NCBI RefSeq assembly: GCF_040802235.1
Contig: NC_133161.1
Location: 148,605,121 to 148,669,120, forward strand
Direction: 5' to 3'
Length of the DNA: 64,000 nucleotides
From: Manis javanica
Lineage: Eukaryota; Chordata; Mammalia; Pholidota; Manidae
Below, one piece after another: positions 1 through 13,470 of the stretch. Made by a program: the position numbers and the translations under genes. The notes beneath the pieces were generated by a model. The model saw only the letters and a program-made list of their open reading frames with translations, ran no database searches and was not told the origin of the DNA. Numbering within the stretch: position 1 is the first letter of the stretch; every line of letters begins with the position of its first letter.

Positions 1-2138
1 AGGTAAAGATAAAACAAGACCAGAGGAAATCCAGGATTTACGTTCATGACTGGATATGGGGGGGCAGGGAGGAGCCTGTTTCTGGTTCTGAGAGGTTAAG
101 ATTTTGCAGGAGCTCATGATGTATTTGGAGAGGTTCTTAAAAAAATTCTAAAGCTATATGTTACCTGTGCACATTAATTTGAGCAGTGGTCTTGGAATGA
201 AGGACCCAAACAGAGCACAGGGGCTAGGAAGGGACTCGAAGCCAGAAATACTTACTGGGAACTGTGAGCTGATCTCCCAGCCCTGTGCTAGAGGCCCCGG
301 AGAAGTCAAGGAGGGTAGAAGATACTGTTCTCCCCTCCACTGGGGGCTTTCAGTCTAGAGGCAACGAGAAGGCCTGGAGAACACCAAAGCAGGCAGGCTG
401 TGAGCCCTGCCCGTGGGACCCGACAGCTTGCTGCTGGGGTCCTCTAGGGGAGCCCTCGCTTCCGAGAAGCAGGGTAAGTTTGACCAAGCCGGTCTGATAC
501 CCTGCATGGCGAAGCACTGGGGGTCCTGGGCGGAGGATCAGGGTCAGGTGGTATTGAGGGGCAGCTGGAACATGAACCGTGAGCTGGCTTCTCCACGCCC
601 TTGGGGCCCAGGGCCTGAGCCAGTGGCCTCAGTGACCCCAGCCCACCCTCCCCAAACAGAAGGTGGCGAGAACCCACTGCTGGCCCAGACCCCTGTCAGA
701 CCCAGCATGTGCTGGGGTGCGGAGCTGCTGGGTGTGGGTTTAATACATAAATACGCTTGACAGTCAAGGAGAAGGCTTTCTACTCTGAGGAGACCATCCA
801 GTACTATATGGTGATGCAGACCAAGTGAAACGGCAAATAAATAAAGGGGAAGATAGTTATGTGACGGAGTTCTCGTTGGACCCCCCACAGCAGGGAATAC
901 TTACAGACAATAGTACCGCCGGGGAGACACAGCCGCCCCAGCACAGACTAGCCCATAAACTGTCCGCAGCAGGAATGGGGGGGGAAGGAGTGGGAGAGGT
1001 CTGGGGGCCCCTCGCGCATCCACTCTGGGGTCCGCACCAGCCCCAGCACAGCCCCGCAGAAGGGGCGCATCGCCTAATAAATGTCTCCAGAAAATTACGA
1101 CCATACCGCCCCAGTAAAAAGACGGCGCCGTTTATCTCAGTGCCATCTGCACGGGCTCGTTTGTCGCTCCCTCAGCACCCAGCAAGCCACAGCTCTCCAC
1201 ACTGGAGCGTTTGCTGCACCAGGAGGCTGTGGCGCAGTGGTGATTGCCTTTCTGGCCTAGGAGGTCAGCAGGGCCTGCAGGTGAACCCGTCGGCTGCGTG
1301 CGCCACCCACTACAGCAGCCTGGACCCCAGGTCCCCATGCTGTGATGGACACTAGGGAGACCTGCATAGCTTTCCCGTACCTGGAGGGTTTTATCCAATA
1401 CCATCTCAATGAGGCTTTCCTGCCCCCCCTTCTAACACTGCAAGACCGCCCTTTCTGTAGCCGATGCCTTCCTCCCTGACCATGTCTTCTCAGGTCCCTT
1501 TGCTATTTCCCTGTGCACAGAAGTCCCCGTGGGGTTCGCCCTGGGCAGCCAGCCCCTACCTGCCTCCCTGTAGGAGGACTGCATCAAGCTGCTGGAGCCA
1601 GAATGTGTCACCTGGTCCCCGACCCACAGTGGGCAGCCCTCAACCAGTGACGGATTGACGCAAACCTATAAACACTCCGACTCGGTCACCCCTAAAGGCT
1701 CCACCACCGTGCACGTCGGTCCCGCTGAAGCATGGAATACTGAGGAGGCGCAGTAGGTATAAAACCAGAAACACACAATTGCTGCATTGCCCAGGTTCTG
1801 CAGGGTTCTAACGGGTCTGAGGGAGCTCATCCCAGTGACTGGAGAGGTGGCCTTGCTGAAGGCTGGAGACTGAAACACGAGGTGTGGGAGCACAGGACGG
1901 GGCCAGTCTCTGCTTGGACGCAGTCCTCTCCTGTCCACCTGGCGGCTCTGGCGGTCCAGGCACAGCAGCAGCCCAGCCCCCAGAGACCACTTACAGTAAG
2001 ACCTGAGCAGGCGCCTCTTGTCTTTCTCAGGCCCCCTGCGTGTGCTGAAATAAACGCCTCTCTCCCTTCTGCTCCCTCATCCACACCCAGCCCCAGAGCC
2101 TCAGAGAGGCGACACGCACCTCACTGGCCACGCCGGGC

Positions 2139-2153
2139 GGGGGGGGGGGGGGG
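2139..2153. repeat. Poly-G run (15 G)
   Basis: An uninterrupted run of 15 guanines inside GC-rich sequence. It is a likely source of length variation and sequencing error, and could form a G-quadruplex. Confidence 0.95.
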
Positions 2154-4359
2154 TGGAGAAGCCCTGCTCTTCTCGTGATGCGCAGAAGCTCCTGCCGGCC
2201 TTCTGTGCGGCCGCTGACGGGGAGCCGAGCTGGAGAAATGTGCGGAGCCTGATGCAGGCCGGGCTTTTCCAGCAGGTGGTGCAGATCCCGTGGTAATCGG
2301 GGCCACCTGGTGGGAGCTGCAGCCCCCAGGGGTGGGGCGACAAGGAGGAGGCGGCGGGAGGGATCGGGATGACTGGGGGGTGTGGGTGCTGGCCCAGGGG
2401 CTCTGGAAGTGGAGCTGGAGTGGAGGGAATTCCTGACAGATATTCAGGAGGTCGATTGAACAGTTTGGGGACTGATTAAGTGTTTACAGGTGGGGAGGAG
2501 GGCAGATTCTGTGGGGAGAAGGAACGAAGGGCAGAGACACAGACCGAGGGGGGCATGGACAGATAGCAGGGGGCAAGGTGGTATTAAACGGGTCACGGAA
2601 AGACAGACAGAATGATAGAGATGAGAAAGAGGCAGACAGACAGAAAGCAACGGAACTCCCAGTGGGACTTCCTGGTTTAAAAACGTACTCTAAACTAATT
2701 TTAGACAGTCAGAAACATTGGAAAAATAGTACAGAGGATTCCCACACACTGTTCATCGCTTCCCCCCAGTAACATTTTGCGTGACCGTGGCATGGCCGTC
2801 AAACCAGGATGCTGACATCGGTGTGACACTACTAACTGAACGGCAGAGTCACCGAATCCCGTGAGTTTTCCGGAGCGATGGGGAGAGGGGGAAGCCCAAA
2901 CACTCAGGACCAGGGGAGGGAACGGGCTGGGCAAGTGTACCAGGTCCCCCTTCCTGGAGAGACTTGGGAGACTTGTCCTATCACAGCCCGAGGGCACAGA
3001 CTGTCTCAGGGACATATATTAGGTGCCCCATGGCTGGCTGTTTAATAAATAGCTCCAGGCACAGATCAAAGTCACAACGGGTGTCCGCCTTGCACCCACA
3101 GTCCTCGGTCATTTCTAGATTCCAGAGCTCCCAGAATCTGCCGCTTACACCAACAGGCATTTTCAAGGGGCCTAATGCCAAGGGCTGCTTCTAGCATCAG
3201 GTTCCCAGCTTCATCCTCAGAGAGATGCCTCCGTTAATGCCTTTCTCCTGCGCTGCCTCCCCTCCGGCAGGTGGTGGAGGCCAGTATCTCAAGTGTAATC
3301 TATTGGAATTTATCATAAAGGGGTGAGGGGGAGCTGCTCACTGTCATGCAAGAAGGGAAGGAGGCTTTTCACCCATCCCTGGGGTCCAGAGCCACTTGGC
3401 CCTCTCAGTTTGGAAGCTGGGCAGCCTAGGGACGAGTGGACTGTCAATCACCAGAAGGGTCATTAACGTCTTCCTTCCCGGGCTCATCAACACGGAGCGA
3501 AGCCAGCCCCAGGGGAGGGCAGGTGTGTGAAACAACAACCCACCTGGGGCTGACAGAGCCCCCTTCTGGGCCAACTCCAAGCCTGTGACAGCCCCGGGCA
3601 AGCCAGCCTGCTTCCACAGCAGTGACACTTTGGAAGTCTCCTTGGAAAAGGTCAGTGTCTGTAATTCTCTGTTGCATAAAGAGGGACACATCTGCCATTT
3701 GTCTCCTCTTGACTTCCTTATTTTTACCCCAAGTGACTGGGCAGACCTTAGCGCCTCTTGAAGGCCAGCGGAGCCCTTCAGGGGGTGGTGTTAGAGGAAA
3801 GGCATGTAAAACTTGGATTAGTGGCAGATAGCTGAGCAAAACTGTCACATGGCCGGCCACCCGAGACCAGTGACCCCAGGCCAGTATGGAACTCCTGAGC
3901 CATCCCAGAACAGACTTTCTCTGTTTCTTCCTTTTCAATTTTCTCTCTTTTTCTTTCCTTCCATCTCCCTCTCTTTCTCTCTTTCCTTTTTTTGGTGAGG
4001 GTAGGGGCTAGGAATTCCCACTCTTTGAGGGATATTAGACCAACATAGATAAAATTACACCTCCCACATCTCCAGACACTAGGGGTCTGCCGTGTAGGAT
4101 GTCTCCTCTTACCCCTTGAAGACCTGCCCTTGGTTCCCCCATCTATTCAAAGATAACGCTGATCTTTCTCCCAACCTGGTGGAGAGGTGTGTGGGAATAA
4201 CAAACAAAGAATTAAAGACCTGAAGCAACTTTTTTCAGATTTTTCTTATTCCCCTATTTGACTCAACCCCCAAAAATAATCACTCACTGATCAGCTTGCA
4301 TCTTTTCCCCTAAATAATAAGGATAAGAAAGAACCGGCTTACACAGAAACAGAAGGAAT

Positions 4360-4440
4360 CTCGTTGAGCTATAACTCCCAGCACAGTGCTTGGTACATAG
4401 TAGGTGCTAAAAATATATGTTAACCGAATGAATGAGTGAA
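4360..4440 (+). repeat. L2-like LINE 3' tail
   Basis: The stretch resembles the L2/MIR-type 3' tail: a cagcacagtgcttggtacat core, then a taggtgctaaa segment, ending in an imperfect gaatgaatgagtg tail. Only this short end is recognisable. Confidence 0.55.
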
Positions 4441-4486
4441 GAGGGGGTAGATCCAGGGGAAAACTTCCATGGTTGGGTAACACTGT

Positions 4487-4715
4487 GGGTAGAGCATTGG
4501 AATTAGAACTGGGTTCCAACTCTGGACCTGCTCCTTCCCACATGCCCTTGGGCAAGTTACATGACCTCATTGGGCCCGTTTCTCTCCCTAATAAAGCCAA
4601 GGATGAATACCTCCCCTCTGCAGTGTTATGGTGAAAAACAGTGTGTCTGTGGGCAGTTTGCACAGCACGGTGCTGGCGTGAGGTGGACAATAGATAGTAG
4701 CTGCTTTTGTGATTG
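4487..4715 (+). repeat. MIR SINE, nearly full length
   Basis: It runs from a gtagagcattgg start, through the phrase about the lost cctgctccttcccacatg core and the cccttgggcaagttacatga motif, to the atagtagctgctttt end. This is the usual order of a MIR element in plus orientation. Confidence 0.75.
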
Positions 4716-5489
4716 CTTTTCATGCTTGGAACCACTCAAGCTCAGAAGGTCGTGGAGAGCGTTAGCAAGGAGGATGGACAGTTAGCGCATAGGGTTATTT
4801 GAGGACAGTCCTGTCCTGAGGCAGAGGGACGGACAGGTGAAGACTTAAGGCCCAAGCCTGCCTTGGGATTCTGGAATTCCGGGTTCCTGGAGCCTGTGGG
4901 GTGTGGCTGTTTCCGAATGCCTGGGAGAGCCCGGCCCTGAAGCGGGAAAGCAGCAGAGGTACCGCACAGCCTTCTAGATCAGTCTGCCACCCACTAGCAC
5001 GCACCTGACTCTCTCTCCTGTGCTCTCATTCTCTCTTCTCACCAACATACAAAGATGGTCCCACAGGACCACCCCCATAGCCAAACGACAGCAGCCGGTG
5101 CAGCTTCTGGGAAGGGACATGAGTCGTCTGAGGTGCCAGAGCACCCTTTCTTCCCAAGTTATCAGACAGTCATACCTTAGAGGGCAGAGAATGGGTTCCC
5201 TTCCTTGAAAACTGTCGCTGGCACGCTGAACACAATAGTGCCTAATAAGCTTGACAACGACGGAGACGGGGGACCAAGGCGCTGTGCCCGGGGCCAGACA
5301 CTGTGTCTGCAGGTGGCAGGGGCGAGAGGCCTTCCTCGCTGGTCACACCTGCATGGGCAGTGGGCGGCTGTTGTCACCAGCACCAGCCCAGTGACTGTGG
5401 CACTTCACATGCTACTCCCACTCCTTTCTCGTGCCCACCTTCCGTCCGCTTCGATCTCACACTTTCTTTTGTTCCCTATTCTGGGTTTC

Positions 5490-5657
5490 CTCCTGTAGAG
5501 ACAAGGCCTAGAGAATCCCTGAGCTGTCAAAGCATGCACGACCCCAGGCTGGAAAATTCCACCCGAGCTAACAATAAAATTCTTTTGTGCCTTTGCACTG
5601 CTGGCTTTGGACTTGTCTATTCACCCCAGGGACCCGAAACTTCGGGCACAACACTCC
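5490..5657 (+). mobile_element. Short solo LTR (5494-5653) with 4-bp target-site duplication
   Basis: The 160-bp body starts TGTAGAG and ends GCACAACA, giving TG...CA termini. It is flanked on both sides by CTCC (5490-5493 and 5654-5657). An AATAAA polyadenylation signal sits at 5573-5578, about 80 bp before the 3' end, where an R/U5 region would be expected. No retroviral internal sequence is seen next to it, so this looks like a solo LTR, possibly internally deleted because it is short. A four-base TSD can arise by chance, so the family assignment is open. Confidence 0.5.
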
Positions 5658-5864
5658 CTCCCTTTTCTTTTTAGCCTGTAGCTCAGTTAGACCTTCGGCA
5701 GCACCTGCTCGCCCGGCCTCTTTGATGGTGAAATGAGCTCTGGCTCAGCATCTCTCCAAGCCGGGCCAGTGACCTCCGTGGAGCACAAGTGGGGCCCAGG
5801 CACCGCGGCAGCCCTGCACCCCCAGCTCCCCAGGGCAATGTGCTGGCGCAGCTTCTGTGTTACG

Positions 5865-5985
5865 GGCGTGGCGCCAGGCATCTCCACACACTGTCCTCTC
5901 GTTTCATACATACAGCCACCTACAGATCCAAAGCTTCTCCCCATTCTCCAGATGCGGGAAGCAAGTCTGGGCCCGGAAGTGATGA
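5865..5985. repeat. MIR-like fragment
   Basis: A ccaggcatctccacacac segment is followed by cattctccagatgcgggaag, matching the order and spacing of a diverged MIR core. Evidence is by eye only. Confidence 0.4.
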
Positions 5986-7394
5986 CACGTGGGTGGGGCT
6001 TCCACGTGCACCAGGCCACCCGGAGGGCTTGTTCAAACACAGACGCCTGGGCTCAGTTTGTGTTTCCAGCTCAGTAGTTCTGGGGTGGGGCCTGATAACC
6101 GGCATCTTGGCAAGTTCCTAAGCGATGTGGATGCTGCTGCCTGGGGACCAGACTTTGAGGACCACTGGCTTCCACGGACACACCTAGGAAGTGGCAGGCC
6201 AGGGATTGAAACCCAAGGCTTCGGATCCCAGATCTGGTGTCCTTCCCCCGCCACCTCGACTGGCTTCCCTCTGCAGGGCACCTGGGTGGGGTCCTTACCT
6301 GGAGACCATGAGGGCAGGCAGGGTCACCTGCAAATCCACAAGGCCCCCGGGAAACAGGGCAGAGCGGAAGCGAGCTCCATCTGCCCTGGGCTCCTTTGCA
6401 AGGGGACAGAGGCCGAGGACAGCGGCCCCGAGCACCCACTGGCCCTGCAGCTTCCTTCATGAGTGTTTGTTGGGCGGGTTTTCAGAGTATCAGTAGGGTG
6501 AGGCGCCTGGCCCTGCGGAGTGAACAGCAGCCTGAGCAGGCAGCAGAGGTTCAGGGCGAGATCCCGCTGCAGGGCAGTTTTAAATTGCTGCGTATTTAAT
6601 TGTTAACCATGCTACTCCACTGGTTGAGGAGGGAATGGGAGACGGGAGGCAGGTGAGCCCCAGAATGTGCTGAGCAGCTGTATTTCTCTGTGCTTTGGGC
6701 TCATCAAGGATCCTGTACAGAGCAGCCCCTCAGGGCTCGGAGCTGGTTTATGTCAGGCCCTGTGCTTGATGGGCTCGAGGTTCATGCTTCCTGGTTAGTG
6801 GGACCCAGGAGGGTGCGGATCCCAGATGCTCCTGGCTCACACACTGCCTTTTCTGCAGGCAGGGGCTGACTTTGACCTTTGTGGGTCCCGAAATAGAAGT
6901 TAGAGCTGGCACAAAACACCATAAAGCTTCCCGGCAGCCACATGCCATCACCTGACTCTTCAGGGCCTGGAGCTGGCAGAGGATATGCCAAAGGGCCGCC
7001 TGAAGACAGAGGGATGGCCACAGAGATCTGTCCGGGGCACTGCCAGCCCGAAATCCCAAGGATCTGGTGTCTCCTTGCACTTACCAGCACGCAGGCGAAG
7101 GCAGGTGGTCGGGGCATGTTCCAGACACACAGCCGTCTCTGCCTGTTCCGTCCCTCCTGGGAGCCCCCAGCAGGAGGCCAGGACCACTTCTGCTTGAGAG
7201 CGGTTGAGCCCCACTGAGTGGTGAAGAGATGGGGGCTGAAGGAAGCCCACCCCTAGAAATGATACAGTAATACGTAATTACCGCTGCCCCTCAGCCAGGG
7301 CACGCTGTGTGGGGGCCCTGTTCACAGGCTGATTGCTTTAGCAGCTCAAGAGCAATGACTTGCATACTGTGATGAAGGCCACCGCAGCGGGGAA

Positions 7395-7480
7395 CACCTC
7401 GCCGAGGGGTGGGCACCCTTGCCAAGATCATACAGCTAGGGCATGAGTGAGCCAGGATCGGACCCGGGTGGCATTGCTCC
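7395..7480. repeat. MIR-like fragment
   Basis: The gccaagatcatacagctagg and gagccaggatcggacccggg phrases are typical of the MIR core (memory comparison). Short and diverged. Confidence 0.45.
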
Positions 7481-10400
7481 CAAATGTGTACCTTTGACCT
7501 CTCCTTATACCACAGCTACCCCTTCCCCCCACTCCCACCTACCCTACAGCTGCTTGGGCTGGTTTGGGACCCCCCAACCCCATAACATACCAGTTACATG
7601 ACTGTAACCGGCAGTGTCCACATGCCATGTAAAGATGTGACACTGTGGCCCTGGAGACTGTGGGCTGCAGCCGCACAGATTTTAGAAGGTGACACGCCTC
7701 TGTCGGAAGAGTGGGAGGAGCAGGCAGCTCGGGGGGCGGGGGGCTGTCAGCCTGCTCTGTGAGCCTGTGGGAGGTGTGCACAAGGCGATCTTGGGGCGGG
7801 ACCCCCCACTCCAGTCCCCCAGGTAGGCGCCCCTCCTAGCGTCCCACCAAACCCGGTCAGCAGCCAGGAGCGGCCCTCGGGAGGCACGGCCTTGGCACAA
7901 ATTCCATGGATTTCGGGGCAGCAGCTGGAGCTCTTGCCCACCGACGCCTCTGAGCCTGGGGGTGGCGCATCTCATGGCCACCACAGGATGTGACATCCAT
8001 TTTTGCATTTGATCCAGACACTCCAGATTAAATACCAGAAACTCAGCTCACGCTCAGGGAATTCACCTGGGGTTGGAATCACCTGCGCAGCCTCCTGGCC
8101 ACGGGATCTGTTTTAGGAACCTCTGCTCCGAGAGGCCCTCAGGAAGACGCCTCCGGAGGGCCAGGGCTGCGGCAGTCCATGAACTTGGCTTGCTCCGCTC
8201 CAAGCACACCTCGGGCGGCTCCGGAGAAGCTTGCTGCTGCCCAGACACTCTAGGGAGCATTCCCTGCCCGAGGATGGGAGAGGCCAGGATGCTCCTGGCT
8301 GGTGAACACAGCAGCCTGGTGCTCAGACCAGGCAGTGAGGGGTGAGCACCTCCTTTAAGCCCCTCATTGTGTCTCCCTCTCCTTGGGGTCTGTGATCTCC
8401 GTCATGGCTGAGCTGTAGATCCAACCCTGAACAGAGGACAAGGGACCGAGGGGGGCCAACCAGGCCAGTGGCTCCATGTGAATCACCTTGTGTCCAAGGC
8501 CAGTTTCCATGGACAACGTCGTGCAGAGCCACAGGGGCCCAAGCCCAGCCCTGTACAGATGAAAGTCTCATTTATGTGGAAGATGTATCTGCAGAGGGAG
8601 CGATAAAGTGCCAAGCAAAGTATGAAGGTTTGCAGCAAATGCTGTTAAGTTTTATATTCCTGAAAACTAGGGATAAAAGATAGAACCATTTAAAGCAAAG
8701 TGGATAAAAGGGGCTTCCACACAATTGTAAAAGAGCCTTGTAATAGTTAATTGCTAGTTTCTTATTACAACAGAGAGTCAAAATAGCCTTTAAAATCCCC
8801 ATCGTGGAGAAGTGAGTCGGGGGAAGCGGACAGGAGGGAGTGACCTGCCAGAAACAGGGTTTGGGCTCTCGTTCCCAGGGGTTCTCCGAACACCCCACTG
8901 CCGTTCCTAGAAGCCTGACTGTGCATATTGAAGGGCTTGTCGCTGCCCTGGCCTGTCCATCAGGTTCCCATGCACTGCCACCAAGACCTGGAGTGACCAT
9001 GGACAAGTTGTTCCGCCTCCCTGGGCCACAGCATCTTTTTCACGAAGGAGGAGTGCACAGTGGTACTGCATCCCTCCGGCTCCAGAGCTCAGCCCACATC
9101 ATTCACTCAGGGCCTCTATGCGGCCGGCGCTGCACGCAGGGAGCAGCAGACAGGAAGCTGAGGATTGTGAGAACAGTGCAGACAGACACTCAAACAGATC
9201 ATTGCAATGCCGTGTAGTAAACCGCGGAACAGAGGTACGTGCAGTGTCGTGGCTGCCCCGAGAAGGAGGCGTAATAACCAAGGGGAGATCTCAGCTGGGT
9301 CTTACAGGCTGAATAGGAACTTGACAGAACGACATTCTAGGTAGAGGGACTAGCATGTGTAAAGCCTGGTGCCCAGGGCTTCCTGGGTGGCCCAACTCCA
9401 GGGGCGCTTTAACATGGGGGTCCGTGTGAATGGAGCCCCTGTCAGGGTACAGTGTCCGGCACATGCAGCTTGCCCAGCAGTCCTCTAGAGCTGCGGCCCC
9501 GAGGCATGCAGGAGATGGGGCGGTGAGGCTGACCCCAATCTCCAGCATCAGCACAGTAGACTGGTGGGACTCTGGCCTCACCCCTGTTTCCCACTGTCTC
9601 CCCATCGTCAAACCATTTAGAGGAGCTACTGCTCAGATATGGCCTGGCCCCAGGGTGATTTCTGCTCTGCCCCCAAACATTGGAGGCCCACCCCAGGCCC
9701 ACCCCAGCTGTCAGGAAGCTAGGAAAAGACCCAAATCCGTTTTCCACTTTTGCAATGAAATTGCACTTTCTTTTTACCTAAGGTGGGGCGTATGGGTTTC
9801 CTCCTCCACGAAAGGGATTGTTAAGGAAAAGTAGATGGTTAAGGTAATGGATTACCTGGGGATTTCTTGTCAATCCAGCCCGGTTAGGCAACATTCAACC
9901 CCATGGCTCAAGCCACCTCCACACCGCGCCCCTCCCCACCCCACACGCAAGCAGAGCGCAGCATCTCGTCTCTGTGGGGCGGAGGGGTCTCCAGAATCAC
10001 GTGCGTATGATGGTGGGGCCGGGGGCCGGGCCCTCCCAGCTACCGCCTGTCGGGGCTGCCGGCACTGCTTCCTGCTCCACAATCAGCCCATCCTTCTTCC
10101 CAGGACCTGGATGCAGAGGCCCGGCTAGAGCTCCCCTGTAGCTGTGTTGAGGACATGCGGCATTTGACCTGTGACCCCACAGGAAGTCTTTCTGACCTCT
10201 GAGGCGAACCTCAGGAGGAAAACCATGACCCCACGAGGTGAGGGCAGCGCTGGGGCCTCTCCTTCCCCAGCCTAAGATCTCTTGATCCTAGAATCTGCAG
10301 GAAGCACTCCCAGCTGAGGCCGAAAACCCAGGGAAGGGACTCAGCCATGGAAGGGGGACAGGGAGACCCCAAAGAAGTAGGTGGCCATACATCCTGCTTG

Positions 10401-11614
10401 CCCGGAACAGCCCCACTTTACAGCAGTGTGTCGCTGTGCAATTACTAATAGTGCCCCCATTTCTAGGACAGAAATCCTCTGGTTTGGGTGATAAATTATC
10501 TAGCCAACCTTAGCAGAAAGGGACTCACACAGAATCTACACCACTGCCACCTTCGTTCACTCAGCAGGTATTGAGCCCCTGTCCCATGCCAGGCGCACGT
10601 TAGGTAAGGGGTAAAGTAGGAGGCTGGCGGTCCCCACCGTGGAATTTGGGCAGATAGAGCCCCAACCCACCAGGGCTCAGTGTGGACGCTCTGGACGCAA
10701 GTTCCTTCTCTTAAAGGTCGCAGAGAATGTTCACCGAGGAAGTGACATCAGGGGCCTCAATGGCCACCCCCTCCTCAAGATTCCCCGCTGCTCCCAGCTG
10801 CCTGGGCCTCTCTCACATGTCTGCGTGCTCCCCACACAAGCTTGCAGGGACGACATTGCCGAGGACTAGATCAGAGAAGGCACTTCAGATGATGCACGAA
10901 GATGTCTCTCCCCAGCCGCGGCTCATTCACTGGTTTGCTCACCAAACGCAAGGCGTGGACCAGAATCAGGTGCCCAGCAGTGAGCAGAGGCATCCCTGCC
11001 CTTGGGAACTTGCAGGCTGGGAGCCTGATAGATGCTGCGTGACTTCCCCTGCCCAACCACGAATACATGAACAAGACCCAGGGAGCGAAGGGAGGCCGGC
11101 TGGAGGGGCTGCGGCTGTGGCCAATGCTTGCCCGCCCCCTCCACGCTCTGGAGGGGCACGAACCCTTGGTGTGCAGATAGGTATGAGTTTCATTAGTGAG
11201 AACCAGAAAAATGAGTCCTTGGGTGAAAGGGCAGGACCTCGGATGTGTCAGCAAAGAGAAAAGGGCACACGCGGAGTGGAGGCCTGCGCTGTGATGAGGT
11301 GCCACCTCCATGCAAAGGCAGGATTTCCTGGATCTGAAGTGGGGAAGGTCCTCCAGAGGTCATCCCGTCCATCCCCCTGCCTCTGTGGGCTTTCTCAGAC
11401 AAAGAAGGTGGACTGGATCCACAGCCCACTCTGTGTTTAACACCTCTTGCCTCAAGAGGCCCTTACCACTGTCAAGCGCCTCTACCCACGGAGATGAGCA
11501 GAGCCTGGGAGTCGGGAGGGGAAGGGGAAGACACGCTGCCTCCATCCTGTACTCTTGCCAGGCGGGGCCCTGGACTCTGTCTCTGGGGCTCTGCTTTCAT
11601 ACCCTTTCTCCTAA

Positions 11615-11618
<4 letters not shown>

Positions 11619-11656
<38 letters not shown>
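11619..11656. repeat. (TA)19 microsatellite
   Basis: Nineteen perfect TA dinucleotides lie inside otherwise GC-rich sequence. They account for the Ile/Tyr repeats in open frames across this site, which I do not call as coding. Confidence 0.97.
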
Positions 11657-11661
<5 letters not shown>

Positions 11662-11932
11662 GCTCAGTGTTCTTCGCCACAAAGCTATCTCCCAGAAGAA
11701 CTTTGCCTAAAAGAAAGTATATTTCTTACACACAAGAAGTAAGTGAGTCTAAGACGGACCACACTTCAGTGTTGCGATGCAGGGGCCAGGGCAGGAAGCT
11801 TCCAGATTTATACCTAAGAGCAATAATGAATCCATTGTTAAAACTCACCAGCGTTGCTTTGTGCTGAACCCTCTGAGGGCGTTGCTCTGCCGGCCCTCGC
11901 AGCAGTCCCAGGAGGCAGGGAGGCTGCACTGG

Positions 11933-11972
11933 CCTCTGAGGTGAGCGGACAGCCTCTGAGGTGAGCGGACAG
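11933..11972. repeat. Exact 20-bp tandem duplication
   Basis: The 20-mer beginning cctctgaggtgagc occurs twice back to back (11933-11952 and 11953-11972), followed by a partial third start (cctcagag). Perfect identity points to a recent slippage or duplication event. Confidence 0.95.
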
Positions 11973-12049
11973 CCTCAGAGCGGCCAAGCGACCTGCCCAG
12001 CGTGGCGGACAGTGCTGTGTGCTCCCGATCCCCAAGCCTGCGGCCTTGT

Positions 12050-12405
12050 CTTACAAGAAAAGGAATTTCACAGATGTGACTGATTCAAGGATCCTGAGAT
12101 GGGGAGGTCACCCCGGGTCATCTGGCTGGGCCTGGGGAGTCCCAGAGGGCTTCATGAGAAGAGTCGGAGAAGGAGGCGTGACAAAACAGAAAGTCCTGAA
12201 GCCGGGAGAGGGGGTCACCAGCCAAGGGATATGGGCGGCATCCAGCATCCAGAAAAGGCCGGGGAAGAGACTCCCCACTGCAGTTTCCAGAAAGAACACA
12301 GCGCTGCCAGTCCACTCGGGACTTCTGACCTGCAGAACGCTACGACAGTCACTTTGTGTTTAAAAGTTGGTATTTGTTACAGCAGCAGAAACCGATAGGA
12401 CTGAC
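12050..12405 (+). mobile_element. Decayed MaLR-like LTR fragment
   Basis: The order of motifs fits an old MaLR-type LTR: gattcaaggatcctgagatg, then a tail with gggacttctgacctgcag, ttggtatttgttacagcagc and a final cgataggactgac. The sequence is strongly diverged, no terminal duplications were identified, and the subfamily is uncertain. Confidence 0.45.
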
Positions 12406-13334
12406 AGGCTAGCAGGTGAGGCCAGCGGAGTGATGGGCACTGCCCCGGGGCAGGAAAAGAAATCAGGTCATCAATCCTATTCGGAACCAAGTCTGTCTCG
12501 GGGGTCCCCACCCTCCGGGTGAGGATCGCCAGGTCCCACGCTCCCTGTCTGACCACTGGCTCCTGCCCCGGGCAGAGCCTCGCCCTTCCCTTCCTATTCC
12601 TAGGACCACTGGGGACATCTGAGAGCCAGCGGAGGAGTCAGGCCCCAGAGGCGTGCATGCGCAGGAGAGAGAGGCGGAGAGCCCTCCGTGGGACGGCATA
12701 TGAAGGATTGGGTAAAATGGCTTCTTTACCATCAGGCATCAATATCGTCATCGCATAAGCAGAAAGAACAGCCACTGAGTGTGTGGCTTGCGTCCGGTCC
12801 AGGCCTCAGCCTGCAGGCGAGAGCGGCTGTTGCTCGGGAAGCAGGGCGGCCACAGCTGTGTGATGGGGGAGGGGCAGTGAGCCAGCCTCTGCCCAGAGCT
12901 CAGAACAAGGCACCAAGCACCCTGGGACGCGATCCTTAGTGCTGGCCAAAGGGCTGGTCTTGGAGCAAGGGGGCTTCAGAGGCCCCTGCGGAGGGGTGGG
13001 AGGAGGGCAGGGGGCAATAAAATGTTTCCTAAAGGCCCCTCCGTAGAACTTCTGGACTTTGCTGCCACCTTGTGGACAGACTTCAGGCGGACAAGGTTGT
13101 GGCTGCCCTTGGGGGCCTCGGGGTAGACGTTTCTGAGTCTTGGGTTGGGGTCCCTCCCAGGCGCGGGCAAGTGGGTTCCGAGGCTCCCGTAGTCCCAGCT
13201 GTCACATCAGGGTGCGTCTCTTTCAAGGATTTAGTCTCTTTGCAGACAGGGACACGGGAGGTGGGACTGAGGAGGACCTCTCTTCTCCAGCCTTCTGACC
13301 TCTCTGGGCTTTTGCCCCTTACTGGGGTGTGGCG

Positions 13335-13470
13335 CCCACTCTCTCCCGCCATTCCCATGAGCCAGACACTGATATGATCCCCATTTTTCAGGCGAGAAGA
13401 TTGAGGTGCACATGGTCACAGTAGCATGTGACGGAGTCAACATTCAAATTCGGGGCAGCCCACTCCACAT
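13335..13470. repeat. MIR-like fragment
   Basis: The segments gagccagacactgatatgat, ccccatttttcaggcgagaa and the downstream gtgacggagtcaacattcaa follow the arrangement of a MIR core. Confidence 0.55.

Noticed and set aside
763-830. Short frame reading VKEKAFYSEETIQYYMVM that looked like a protein C-terminus
   Set aside because: Only about 22 codons, bounded by an upstream in-frame stop, and I could not connect it to a known protein; there is no extended homologous frame around it.
10727-11440. 237-codon plus-strand open frame
   Set aside because: The translation has no domain, signal or TM pattern and matches the composition of other random open frames in this GC-rich intergenic DNA; overlapping minus-strand frames are equally long.
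11590-11742. Tyr/Ile repeat open frames
   Set aside because: They are translations of the (TA)n microsatellite at 11619-11656.
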